Of a stretch of DNA of 64,000 nucleotides, positions 9,349 to 18,037 are shown piece by piece; positions within the stretch are counted from its first letter, which is position 1, and every line of letters begins with the position of its first letter. The position numbers and the translations under genes are program-made. The stretch is from CAVVEQ01 sp963806635 (GTDB taxonomy: Bacteria > Chloroflexota > Anaerolineae > Anaerolineales > Anaerolineaceae). Where the stretch lies: the NCBI GenBank assembly GCA_963806635.1, contig CAWDZA010000015.1:496001-560000 (forward strand), written 5' to 3'. The notes beneath the pieces were generated by a model, which saw nothing but the letters and a program-made list of their open reading frames with translations, did no database searches and had not been told where the DNA came from.

Positions 9349-9378
9349 TTGACGAGGATGTATCGATTATTGTACACT
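9349..9378 (+). promoter_or_regulatory. Promoter TTGACG-18-TACACT, leaderless for the transglutaminase gene
   Basis: -35 TTGACG at 9349-9354 and -10 TACACT at 9373-9378. The -10 ends 6 nt before the ATG at 9385, so the mRNA should start at the initiation codon. The intervening CAAAAA holds no Shine-Dalgarno sequence. Confidence 0.6.
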
Positions 9379-9397
9379 CAAAAAATGGCTGAATCAA
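9369..9397 (-). promoter_or_regulatory. Divergent promoter TTGATT-17-TACAAT for the PAP2 gene
   Basis: Read on the minus strand, TTGATT is at 9397-9392 and TACAAT at 9374-9369 with a 17-bp spacer. The -10 overlaps the opposite-strand -10 (9373-9378), so the two promoters share DNA and may compete. Confidence 0.45.
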
Positions 9398-11734
9398 AGC
9401 AGGAAACTGATTATCTGGAGCTCTTACTGAGCCTGGCATTGATATACCTGGCTGCTTTATATTTATATACCACCAATTGGACAGCGAATCTGGGTTTGAT
9501 ATTCTTCGCGGTGTTTATAGGCTTCAGCCTGGGGTTCGGGTTAGGAAAAAGCAAGCTTGACAGCGTTTCAGTAATTTGGATAAGTCTCTCATTCACGATC
9601 ATTTTTATTTTTTTGGCGGTATCGATGGTCTTGACTGGAACGCCATCTTTGCCCGACAAATTATTGTGGATCCTGCTGGGAGCCGGAACATCAGTGTATG
9701 AGTTCTCATCCGGACTCGAGGTATCTTCTCCGCTCATCCTTCTGATGAGTTTCACTTCACTAATTTGGGTTGTGAGTCTCTATGAGTGCTTATGCGTCCA
9801 CCCGGCGCAAGAGCGTTATTCCGATCCTGCTCATCATCGCATGCTTATTTATCCTGATTGAATTCTTTTTACCGGAATCGGAGCGGAATACTTGGATCAC
9901 TGGGCTGGCAGCCCTGACGGCGGTCCTCCTATATATTTACCGCACAAATCAGAGTGCACCCAAAGGCAAAAACGATTTCGGGAGAATCGAGAAGGAACCA
10001 CCCAGGTTTATCTTTAAACCGATATTACTGTTTTCAATTTTTGTGTTGATCATAATTGCCTGGAGCCTTCCGCTGGTTGTGCGGGCAGCCACTCCTGGAG
10101 CTCCTGAAGCCCAACGGTTTACTCATTTTTCCTATCAACTGCGGGATAGTTTTTCGCGGATGACGGCGTCACTGCGGGGAAGTTCGCATGCCGCAGCAGT
10201 CGGTTTCGGTCCCAGTTTATCGCTGGGAACGAAAGCTGCCAGCGCAGAAACCGTGATCTTCACCGCTGAGGCTTCCCAGCCTCTTCCAGCGGAAGTAAGA
10301 GCCTATTGGCGCAGCAAGGTTTATGAGGTTTATAACGATGGAATTTGGCAGGAAGGAGTGCAGAAGCAGGTTTTGCTGGAGCCAGGAGAGGAAATCCGCC
10401 AACCATCAGTTCATCCATCGGAACTCGCTGTAACCTACAGGGTGAGAGCAGAATCGCCATTGGGGGATTATTTCATCCCGGGATCGCTGAGCCGGATCAA
10501 CAACCCTGCCAACCTCATATTCAGTCCAATGGAAAACGGCGGGAGGGATGTCATCGCTGTAGAACCTGAAAATACAGTCCTCTCCGGAAACGGTTATCGC
10601 GTGCAGGTTTTTTTGGAATCTTCTCAAGCTGAGATACTATCCTCTTCGACAAGCGACTTTCCACAATGGGTGAGGTCACGATATCTGCAAGTGCCCGCCG
10701 AGCTCCGGCCTGTTATTTACCCGCTAGCATTGGAAATTACCAAAGTAGAGGATACCGATTTTGAGAAAGCGCTTGCCGTTACAGAATACCTTCGGTCCAA
10801 ATACCAATATAGTGAGATTTTGGAATCGCCCTCTGATTTTCAGGACCGTATCGAATGGTTCCTCTTCGAGGGCAAGGAAGGGTTCTGCAATTATTTCGCG
10901 TCAGCCGAGGTACTTCTTCTCCGTTCGATCGGAATACCTGCGCGGTTGGCGGTTGGTTTTTCAGAGGGCGAAGTATCGGCAGATGGATTAGCATCGACTA
11001 TACGAGAAAAAAACCGTCACGCCTGGCCGGAAGTGTATTTCCCTGAAATTGGCTGGGTGATCTTCGAACCAACCCCATCTTTGCCAGCGATACAATTTGG
11101 AACAAGCAAAACGGAGAACGAAACCAGTTTGGAGGGAGTTGTTAGGAACAATATACCAAATGATCAAAACCAACCTGGTCAACAGCCCCTACCAGAGAAT
11201 TCGAGTCGGGCCGAGGCTGATGCGGTTGAAGCCAGCAGCCTCCCAACCGGGCGGAAATATGATTTCCTCCCTGCGATTCTTTTCCTGATCTCTCTTGCAG
11301 TCCTGACCTCGGCATTCATATTCGAGCGGGCGGACCGAAAGAAAAAAATTGAATTCCTGCAAAGAATTAATTCCCGATTCAAAAAAATGGGTTTGGGCTC
11401 CATTGTATTGACCGAGAAATTGATCCAACGATGGCAAACTCCAGCGATCGAACTTGTATATAATGATATTGTAAATTTGGGCCAGATCTTATTCGGAATC
11501 GATTCCGGCAATCTAACCCCGGCGGAGATCATTCATGCGTTGGCAGAGATTTGTCCGGAGATCGCGACAGAGGCCGAAATCTTGCTAGCGGAATATCAGG
11601 ATAGTGTGTTTGGCGGGAAGATCACTAAAGACCAGGATGCGAGGTCCTTGGGTTGGGTAATTCAAAGAAAAATGATCATATCGAAAATCAATCACTTGTT
11701 TATATATCCAGGTCAGCCAAAAAGCGGGGAGTAA
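9385..11734 (+). CDS. TgpA-like transglutaminase membrane protein, split by a frameshift near 9781
   Basis: Two overlapping open frames form one protein. Frame one from the ATG at 9385 gives about five membrane helices; frame two, open from 9776 (first ATG 9782) to 11734, gives two or three more helices, then an extracellular transglutaminase-like domain with Cys-His-Asp candidates (EGFCNYFASAEVLLLRSIGIPARL near 372, NRHAWPEVYFPEIGWVIFEPTPS), one more helix near 492-512, and a cytoplasmic tail. This is the TgpA layout (DUF3488, transglutaminase, DUF4129). Dropping one base near 9781 fuses them into 782 residues. The alternative, two real genes overlapping by 80 nt, is less likely because the first would end in a non-family tail. 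Confidence 0.75.
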
Positions 11735-13513
11735 ATGGAAGATAACAATTCGACTGCCTCCAACATTTATATGGATCAGAAGCTGGAATATATGAAGGCC
11801 CTGATCAATGGCATGCAGGCAAAACTGGAAGGGGAGGAGCAACGTTACCCTCCTTTAATTACCGAGGGCATCCTTCAACTGAGCACCGAGGTGGATACGT
11901 TGCGGAAAATTTCAAAGCGCCTGGAAGAGGAGCGCAGAAGTCTGCGCGCTCTTGCCCAGATAGGACAGGTGGTCAATTCCACGCTGGAACTGGATATCGT
12001 GCTGCAGATCGTTATGGATACCATCGTGCGCCTGACACATGCCGAGCGCGGCTTTTTGATGCTTAAGGACAGCACAGGCATGCTGACCACCCGTGTGGCT
12101 CGAAATTGGGAACAGGAATCACTGCCGGATACCGAGCTGACTTTCAGTTCAACAATCGTGAATTCGGTTATTTCCAATGGAAAACCTTTACTGACCACAA
12201 ATGCCCAGCAGGATCCGCGGTTTGTGGGGCAGGAAAGCGTGATCGCTTTCAATCTGCGATCGATCATGTGCGTGCCCATGAAGACGAAAGACGAGATCAC
12301 GGGAGTGATCTATGCAGATAACCGGATCAAGACGGGCATGTTTGGTACGAAGGATCTGGATCTGCTGGTTGGGTTTGCCAACCAAGCCTCGTTCGCGATC
12401 GATAACGCCAGACTTTTTGATTCTGTCCGCCGCACCCTGGACGAGGTATCCAGATTAAAAAACCTGATGGATCACGTATTTACTTCCGTGGCTTCCGGTC
12501 TGCTCACAATTGACCTCAATGGCCGGATCCTAACCTGCAATAAGGCGGCGGAAACCATCCTGGGGAAGAGCTCAGTTGAACTATTTGGGCAGAGCCTGGC
12601 GCATGAGATTCCCTCCCTGGCACTAGCCATCCGACCGGCAGTCACACAGATCTTACAAACGGATCAAGCCAACCAGAGTCTTGAATCCAGCCTTCGGTTG
12701 CCGGTCCGAGGTCAGGTAGATCTGAACCTCAAGCTCACCCCGCTTAAAGATGGCCAGAATAAAACGCAGGGTGTGGTGATCGTGATGGATGACCTGACGG
12801 ATAAAAAGCGGCTCGAGGAGCAACGCAGATTATTTGAGAAAATGGTCTCGCCGGCGGTCATTGCTCAACTGGAAACCAATAACTTCCAGATGGGGGGACG
12901 CAGATCTGAGATTACGGTGATGTTTGCGGATCTGCGCGGATTTACCAACCTGAGCGAGGAGATCAATTCGGAAGAGCTGGTCTCGATCCTCAATCGGTAC
13001 CTGGCAAATGCCGCGGAAGCGATTTTATCCGAAAGCGGCACCATTGATAAATTCCTGGGTGACGCTGTAATGGCCTGGTTCAATGCTCCTGTTCGGCAGG
13101 CAGACCATGTTCTACGAGCCATTCGTTCAGCGATCGCCATTCACATGGGCGAGACAAATATCCACAAGGGCTTGCCGCCTGAAACCCGTCTGCGTTCCGG
13201 GATAGGTATCCATTGCGGTCCTGCAATTCTGGGTTTGATCGGCATGGAGGCGAGGATGGATTACACTGCCATTGGCGACACAGTAAACATCGCAAAACGT
13301 ATCCAGGAAGCATCCCAGCCTGGGTCGATCCTGATCAGCGAGGAAGTCTACCACCGGGCGGGGGAAATATTAAAAGTCAGACCGGTGGATACCATCCAAG
13401 CCAAAGGCAAACGCGACCCGATAAAAGTGTATGAAGTCATCGGGGTAGCAAAAACCGGAGAATTAAATTCGGCGGACAAGCCCGCGCAGGCGTCTGAGCC
13501 GGGACTCCAATAA
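11735..13513 (+). CDS. Class III adenylate cyclase with GAF and PAS domains
   Basis: 592 residues: N-terminal coiled region, GAF domain about 72-225 (IVRLTHAERGFLMLKD, CVPMKTKDEITGVIYADN), PAS-like domain about 245-350, linker helix, then the cyclase domain from about 390. Catalytic features include the metal Asp in MFADLRGFTNLSE, the second metal Asp in KFLGDAVMAWFN, the adenine-selecting Lys in that motif and Asp in DYTAIGDTVN, and transition-state Asn/Arg in VNIAKR. It should make cAMP in response to a ligand or redox cue sensed by GAF. It has no membrane helix. The ATG directly follows the transglutaminase stop, with GGGGAG upstream. Its 3-prime end overlaps the convergent PfkB-like gene by 51 nt. 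Confidence 0.93.
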   Translation: MEDNNSTASNIYMDQKLEYMKALINGMQAKLEGEEQRYPPLITEGILQLSTEVDTLRKISKRLEEERRSLRALAQIGQVVNSTLELDIVLQIVMDTIVRLTHAERGFLMLKDSTGMLTTRVARNWEQESLPDTELTFSSTIVNSVISNGKPLLTTNAQQDPRFVGQESVIAFNLRSIMCVPMKTKDEITGVIYADNRIKTGMFGTKDLDLLVGFANQASFAIDNARLFDSVRRTLDEVSRLKNLMDHVFTSVASGLLTIDLNGRILTCNKAAETILGKSSVELFGQSLAHEIPSLALAIRPAVTQILQTDQANQSLESSLRLPVRGQVDLNLKLTPLKDGQNKTQGVVIVMDDLTDKKRLEEQRRLFEKMVSPAVIAQLETNNFQMGGRRSEITVMFADLRGFTNLSEEINSEELVSILNRYLANAAEAILSESGTIDKFLGDAVMAWFNAPVRQADHVLRAIRSAIAIHMGETNIHKGLPPETRLRSGIGIHCGPAILGLIGMEARMDYTAIGDTVNIAKRIQEASQPGSILISEEVYHRAGEILKVRPVDTIQAKGKRDPIKVYEVIGVAKTGELNSADKPAQASEPGLQ

Positions 13514-14485
13514 TTGCGGTGGCGCTTCGAGCGGGTATTTAATCCCGATCCCTTCGGCGGTCAGGGATGAAGACACCGCGCCAGCCAGGACAGCCTCCAG
13601 CGGATCGTACTGATAGCGAATCGTGGTCGCAAACCCTCCACAAAAAGCGTGATTCTTTCCGGTAGGATTGACCGCTCTGAGTGGATACAAGGGTACAAAC
13701 CACTTTTTCCCCGACATGGGTTCCAGCAATAATCTTCCCTGTTCCCCTAATAATACAATCACAATATCTGATTTGATTCGCATCGCCCCGGTTATGATCT
13801 CTTTATAATCCTCCCCATTCAAGGCGAACATCTCCAGCAAGGTTTTTTTCTTGATGGTCACACAAAAAACGCCATCCATCGAAGCTGCTAATTGCTCCCG
13901 GCTTTTACGTTCCGACGGAACTTCGGCGTTGAACAGACTGATCCGACCCGGATAGTGCGATTGAATCAATGAGGTCTGGGCGAGCTGGTAATCAGTTTTT
14001 ACAGAGCAGAAATGCGTCAAATGCGATTTCAAATATTCTTCGGGCATTTGAGGGAGCCTTGATTCCGCCTCGCTTTTTCTTCCAGCGAATTCCAATTTGC
14101 GCTTGTGGTAACCCAGGAGTTCCCGGGGGAGATCTTTTTCGACCGAGATGTAATGCCTGCCTGGAAGCTGTCCTTGCTGCTGGTTTCGGATTCCGGAATG
14201 AAACGCACGGTTATCGACTGGGTACGGGAGAACCTGGATTCCGGAAATGTCGATTCCGTGATTTTTGAGGAAATGCAATTTCGAAATGGGAAAATCATCC
14301 CCTACCTGGGATACAATTCCAACGCGGTCTTTTCTCCATACCGCAGCGCCGATAGCGAAATACAGCGCGGAGCCACCAGGGATATCCGCGGCTGTTTTCC
14401 CGTCCACAGAAATAATGAAATCCCGCTGGATATCACCGAATACGACCAATTGAACTGGTTGGTTGGCTGCTTCTGATTTTGGCAT
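13463..14485 (-). CDS. PfkB-family carbohydrate kinase-like protein, catalytic motif degenerate
   Basis: 340 residues with the ribokinase/PfkB fold: FGDIQRDFIISVDGK, then PGGSALYFAIGAA near 36-48 and VGIVSQVGDDF near 55-65. The second signature, normally DTTGAGDAFxGGF, reads NPTGKNHAFCGGF at 273-285, so the catalytic Asp is His279 and the anion-hole Gly-Ala-Gly is changed. It is probably a catalytically dead or strongly altered member. The ATG at 14485 has no Shine-Dalgarno sequence and lies 3 nt beyond the T-rich tail of a terminator hairpin. It converges with and overlaps the cyclase gene. Confidence 0.75.
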   Translation of the reverse strand: MPKSEAANQPVQLVVFGDIQRDFIISVDGKTAADIPGGSALYFAIGAAVWRKDRVGIVSQVGDDFPISKLHFLKNHGIDISGIQVLPYPVDNRAFHSGIRNQQQGQLPGRHYISVEKDLPRELLGYHKRKLEFAGRKSEAESRLPQMPEEYLKSHLTHFCSVKTDYQLAQTSLIQSHYPGRISLFNAEVPSERKSREQLAASMDGVFCVTIKKKTLLEMFALNGEDYKEIITGAMRIKSDIVIVLLGEQGRLLLEPMSGKKWFVPLYPLRAVNPTGKNHAFCGGFATTIRYQYDPLEAVLAGAVSSSLTAEGIGIKYPLEAPPQLLESRLRRLRGLVRRI

Positions 14486-14488
14486 CGC

Positions 14489-14524
14489 TGAATAAAAACA
14501 CCTGCCAAAACCGCTGGCAGGTGT
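14489..14524 (-). terminator. Intrinsic terminator after the small membrane protein genes
   Basis: On the minus strand a 12-bp perfect stem (arms 14524-14513 and 14505-14494, loop GCGGTTT) is followed by TTATTC, with three further T residues in the end of the stem. It ends the transcript from 15163. The tail stops only 3 nt before the ATG of the next gene at 14485. Confidence 0.8.
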
Positions 14525-14544
14525 TTGGTCCTAATAGCGGCAGG

Positions 14545-14745
14545 CTATTTTGGGCTGCCGAAATCCGAGATCAGCTTGATCAGCCCAAGCACGCCGATCC
14601 CAATCTTCACGCCATCCGAGGTTGTCAGTTGAGGACGGGTATCCGTTGTCTCTGCTCGTTTGACCATTAAAAAGGCTGCTGCCAAACCCGCGAAGGCACC
14701 CAACAAACCGCCCGAGATAAATATTTTTGTTTTCCAGGGTTCCAT
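14545..14745 (-). CDS. Small membrane protein of unknown function
   Basis: 66 residues from the ATG at 14745, preceded by AGAGGTG. One hydrophobic N-terminal segment (IFISGGLLGAFAGLAAAFLMV), a short polar stretch, and a weaker hydrophobic C-terminal stretch (KIGIGVLGLIKLI). I do not recognise a family. It follows the next membrane gene by 22 nt and is closed by the hairpin at 14489-14524, so it is the last gene of a two-gene transcript. Confidence 0.65.
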   Translation of the reverse strand: MEPWKTKIFISGGLLGAFAGLAAAFLMVKRAETTDTRPQLTTSDGVKIGIGVLGLIKLISDFGSPK

Positions 14746-14767
14746 TTTCACCTCTTAAAACGGAATT

Positions 14768-15163
14768 TTATTTTCGGCTGAAGGTGGACCGCATACCCGC
14801 GATCCCCTGCCGGACGAAGATCACCGGTCTGGTGAGCCCGTTCATTAACCGTTTGCTCCCCGCGTTTCCAATTACGCTATAAACCTGAATCTTAATGAGC
14901 CATTCCGGCATATGTTTCGAAAGTTCTTTCATTCCACCAATTGCAAACGCGAGCGTTGCAAAAACCACCAAACTGGAGATGATAATTGTTATGATTACAA
15001 GTGTTGTAAAAGCACTTGCCCACTTGGAAATTTCCCCACCAGTGAAATATGCAACAATAAAAGAAAATATCGTTAAAACAACAAGAGCAACTGCTACCCA
15101 AAGTGGCAGCCAGATCGTGGTTCTTGGATTAATTCTTTGTTCCAAAGGGTTATTCGTTTCCAT
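14768..15163 (-). CDS. Two-helix membrane protein of unknown function
   Basis: 131 residues with two strong hydrophobic helices (about 17-41 and 53-76) and a basic C-terminal region of about 45 residues. I recognise no named domain. The ATG at 15163 is preceded by a -10 box TAGAAT at 15170-15175 and no Shine-Dalgarno sequence, so the mRNA is probably leaderless. It is the first gene of a two-gene unit with the small protein at 14545. Confidence 0.65.
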   Translation of the reverse strand: METNNPLEQRINPRTTIWLPLWVAVALVVLTIFSFIVAYFTGGEISKWASAFTTLVIITIIISSLVVFATLAFAIGGMKELSKHMPEWLIKIQVYSVIGNAGSKRLMNGLTRPVIFVRQGIAGMRSTFSRK

Positions 15164-15169
15164 TAATTT

Positions 15170-15175
15170 ATTCTA
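15170..15175 (-). promoter_or_regulatory. -10 box TAGAAT, leaderless arrangement
   Basis: Minus-strand TAGAAT ends 6 nt before the A of the ATG at 15163. No clear -35 is seen at 17 bp. Confidence 0.45.
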
Positions 15176-15229
15176 GCACATTCCAGACTTTAAAGAATGA
15201 TTGATAACCTTCTGAATTATGAGTTTTTT

Positions 15230-16366
15230 CTAAAAGGAAAACTTATTTACTTTCTCTACAACATATTCTAGGTCATCTTCAGAAATCTTGAGGTGCATGG
15301 GGAGGCGAACCAGCCGGTCGCTTATGTTTTCAGTTACAGGGCAATCTCCGGTTTTGCCGCCAAATTTCATCCCCATCCGGGAGGTGTTCAAGGGGAGGTA
15401 ATGAAAAACCGTGTTTATCCCCTTTGAGCGCAAGGATTGAATGAACTCCTGGCGGGCTTGAAGCGAGGGAAGGAGCAGGTAATACATATGGAAAGGCTGG
15501 TCGCAATAATCCGGAACGAAAGGCTGTTGGATTCCAAATTGGTCGGCCCAATCACGGAGGTTGACATTGTAGAAATTCCAAATACTCTTGCGCTTTTCCT
15601 GGACCATTTCCCGGTTTTCAAGCTGCGCCAGAAGAAAACCTGCCAGCATGTCGGAAGGTAGGTAACTTGAACCGACATCCACCCAACCGTATTTATCCAC
15701 CTGACCCCGGAAGAATTTGCTGCGATCAGTACCCTTTTCGCGAATGATCTCCGCTTTTTCGATCAGCTCCGGATCATTAATGAGCAGGGCGCCGCCTTCG
15801 CCGCAGGTGATGTTCTTCGTCTCGTGGAAGCTCTGTGTGGCTAATTTTCCGAACGTGCCAAGGTTCTTCCCACGGTATTTTCCAAATAAACCATGGGCGT
15901 TATCCTCGACCACGCTTAAATTGTGTTTTTCACAGATGGAAAGAATGCGATCCATCTCGCATCCCACGCCGGCATAATGCACAGGTACAACTGCGCGGGT
16001 TCGAGGCGTGATCATCTGCTCCAGAAGGTTTTCATCAAGGTTGAGTGTATCGGGGCGGATGTCAATGAAAACCGGTTTGGCTCCGCGCAAAACGAAGGCA
16101 TTTACCGTGGAAACGAACGTGAACGAAGGGATGATAACCTCATCCCCGGGTTGAATATCCAGCAAATGCGCGCTCATTTCCAAAGCGTGCGTGCAGGAGG
16201 TGGTGAGCAGAACTTTGGGTACCCCCAGCACATTTTCAAGAAGTTCACTGGATTTCCGGGTAAAAATCCCATCGCCGGAGATGTGATGATTCTGAACTGC
16301 CTCCGCCATATAAGTGAATTCGTTGCCGGTAACGGTTGGACTATTGAAATCTACCCGATATTCCAT
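15230..16366 (-). CDS. rffA: dTDP-4-amino-4,6-dideoxygalactose transaminase
   Basis: 378-residue PLP enzyme of the DegT/DnrJ/EryC1 family, very close in motif order to Escherichia coli WecE/RffA: KVLLTTSCTHALEMSA, LLDIQPGDEVIIPSFTFVST, NAFVLRGAKPVF, VPVHYAGVGCEMD and IREKGTDRSKFFRGQVDKY. The PLP Lys is K184 in SFHETKN. It aminates dTDP-4-keto-6-deoxyglucose to dTDP-4-amino-4,6-dideoxygalactose (Fuc4N). RfbA and RfbB, which make that substrate, are encoded upstream in the same operon, which supports the assignment. The ATG at 16366 has GAGG 12 nt upstream. Confidence 0.93.
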   Translation of the reverse strand: MEYRVDFNSPTVTGNEFTYMAEAVQNHHISGDGIFTRKSSELLENVLGVPKVLLTTSCTHALEMSAHLLDIQPGDEVIIPSFTFVSTVNAFVLRGAKPVFIDIRPDTLNLDENLLEQMITPRTRAVVPVHYAGVGCEMDRILSICEKHNLSVVEDNAHGLFGKYRGKNLGTFGKLATQSFHETKNITCGEGGALLINDPELIEKAEIIREKGTDRSKFFRGQVDKYGWVDVGSSYLPSDMLAGFLLAQLENREMVQEKRKSIWNFYNVNLRDWADQFGIQQPFVPDYCDQPFHMYYLLLPSLQARQEFIQSLRSKGINTVFHYLPLNTSRMGMKFGGKTGDCPVTENISDRLVRLPMHLKISEDDLEYVVEKVNKFSF

Positions 16367-16399
16367 TTTTTGTTTATTAACCTCATTCGAATTTAAATC

Positions 16400-17093
16400 T
16401 TAGGGAAGAATATACGACAATGCCTGATCGCCGGTCATGAACATCAAATCCAGAATGCTCACCTGGGGATCAAATGGGGGGTAAAACTGGGGGTATTCGC
16501 GGTAGTTATAGGTCATGTACTCGATGGTGATGCCTGCTTCCGAAAACTTCTCCTCTTCGATATAACTTTGGGCGGAGGGACCGCTGATATAGTGGGTGGC
16601 ATGCACGTGGTTGAGGATCTGGATCAGCCGATCTGTCTTTTTACCCGTGAGGCCGGGAATCGCCGATGAGCGCATGAAAGCGGTGTGCGTGATTCCGAGT
16701 TCCCTTGCCAGCGAAATGGTTGTCTGGATTGTGAATTCTGCCAGCAAAACAGGTTTTTCACTGTAAAAGCATTTGATGAGATCCCTATACTTTTTAAAGA
16801 ATGGCGCATCTTTGTAGGATTCAGCGATCAATTGAAAATGCGACTCTGGCCAGTTCTTTCTCCAGTCCACTTGAATTTGGTTTATCGGGAATTTCCTGCA
16901 CCACATTGCCGGCGGAATGAACGGGAATGGTCAACCAGCGGGCGCCGGATGGTGTTTTTATCCGGTTCCGGTTCCGCCAGCCATGTTTATCGTATTGAAC
17001 GTCATCATAAAAGATGAATAGATCGGATCGGGCAATTTGGTGGAAATATCCACGCCAGGGAATGTAGGAAGGCTGGAGGATGGTAACGATCAT
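16400..17093 (-). CDS. WbqC-family protein, split by a frameshift near 16887
   Basis: The N-terminal frame (17093 to about 16890) reads MIVTILQPSYIPWRGYFHQI, LFIFYDDVQYDKHGWRNRN and WLTIPVH, the classic WbqC start. The C-terminal frame (to 16400) continues with INQIQVDWRKNW, GLTGKKTDRLIQI and YPQFYPPFDPQVSILDLMF, the classic WbqC end. Removing one base from the GGG at 16887-16889 joins EIP to INQ and gives 230 residues, the normal family length. WbqC proteins occur in surface polysaccharide loci and are thought to modify amino sugars such as Fuc4N or Qui4N; the reaction is not established here. The start overlaps the GT2 stop as ATGA. Confidence 0.85.
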
Positions 17094-18037
17094 TTGATGG
17101 ATTTACTGGCGCTCGTGGATTTCTCGGAAATTACGTATGTTGGCTTATCCATGCTGCGGGTGAATATCCGTGCCAGGTATTCGCCAAAAATGCCCAGCGC
17201 AAAGAGCTGAGTACCGCCGAAAATGGCGATGACGGATACCAAGAAGGGGAACCCGGGGACGCTGCCTGCAAAAATAAAGATATAAAGGACATAGAGTAGA
17301 ATCGCGATGCCGACCAGGGTCATAATGAAGCCCATGATGCTCGCGAATCGCAATGGAGCGGTGCTATAGCCTGTGAGCACCAGGATCGTGTAACCGATGA
17401 GCCGACGGTAGGTGTAATTGGATCTTTTTTCCGGGGGAGGTTGAATATCAACCGGAATGGCAGCGAAGCGAGTGGTAGCCCAGGAAAGTAGCACGTCCAG
17501 GGTGACGGTTGAACTTTGAAAACTCTCAAAAGCTTTTCGTAAATCCGTCCGAAAACAGCGGAAGGCGGAAAAATCACGCAGGGCAGGGATGCCCATGACG
17601 AAGGACAGGGTACGCCGGGTGAGGGAGGTTAGCAGGTTGCGAAGAATCCCTTGGGGTTGTTTGATGGGTGTGCCGTAGATGACGTCGTATCCTTGTGCCA
17701 ACTTTTCAAGGAGGCGCGGTATCTCAGTTGGGGGGTGTTGAAGATCGTCATCCATGGTCACGCAGATGGGATAAACCGCTTCGCGGACACCGCAGAGGGT
17801 GGCATTGTGCTGCCCGTAATTGCGCATCAGGCGTAAGCCTCTGACCGCTTTGTGTTGGTCAGCTAGTCTGGTGATAATCGACCAACTACCGTCAGGGCTG
17901 TCATCATTAACCAAAATGATTTCATACTTAGTGGTGATTTTTGGCAGCAGTTTGATAAGATCGTTTACCAGCGGTTCGAGTGTACTTTCACCCCGATACA
18001 CCGGTATCACCACGGATAAGGATGGCTTTTCTTTCAA
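17090..18037 (-). CDS. Family 2 glycosyltransferase with two C-terminal membrane helices
   Basis: 315 residues. The N-terminal GT-A domain starts LSVVIPVYRGESTL and carries VNDDSPDGS and MDDDLQHPP (the DxD region). Two membrane helices follow at about 225-250 and 260-285. This is the layout of DPM1/ArnC/GtrB-type enzymes, which move a sugar onto polyprenyl phosphate at the cytoplasmic face. Given its neighbours, the donor could be dTDP-Fuc4N or a derivative. The TTG start at 18037 overlaps the rfbA stop as TTGA, with GGGGGA upstream, and its stop overlaps wbqC as ATGA. Confidence 0.9.
   Translation of the reverse strand: MKEKPSLSVVIPVYRGESTLEPLVNDLIKLLPKITTKYEIILVNDDSPDGSWSIITRLADQHKAVRGLRLMRNYGQHNATLCGVREAVYPICVTMDDDLQHPPTEIPRLLEKLAQGYDVIYGTPIKQPQGILRNLLTSLTRRTLSFVMGIPALRDFSAFRCFRTDLRKAFESFQSSTVTLDVLLSWATTRFAAIPVDIQPPPEKRSNYTYRRLIGYTILVLTGYSTAPLRFASIMGFIMTLVGIAILLYVLYIFIFAGSVPGFPFLVSVIAIFGGTQLFALGIFGEYLARIFTRSMDKPTYVISEKSTSASKSIK

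Noticed and set aside
9769..9790. Programmed ribosomal frameshifting as the common cause of the split genes
   Set aside because: No shared slippery heptamer, stop-codon context or downstream pseudoknot is seen across the seven sites, and they occur in unrelated genes. Assembly insertions explain all of them more simply.
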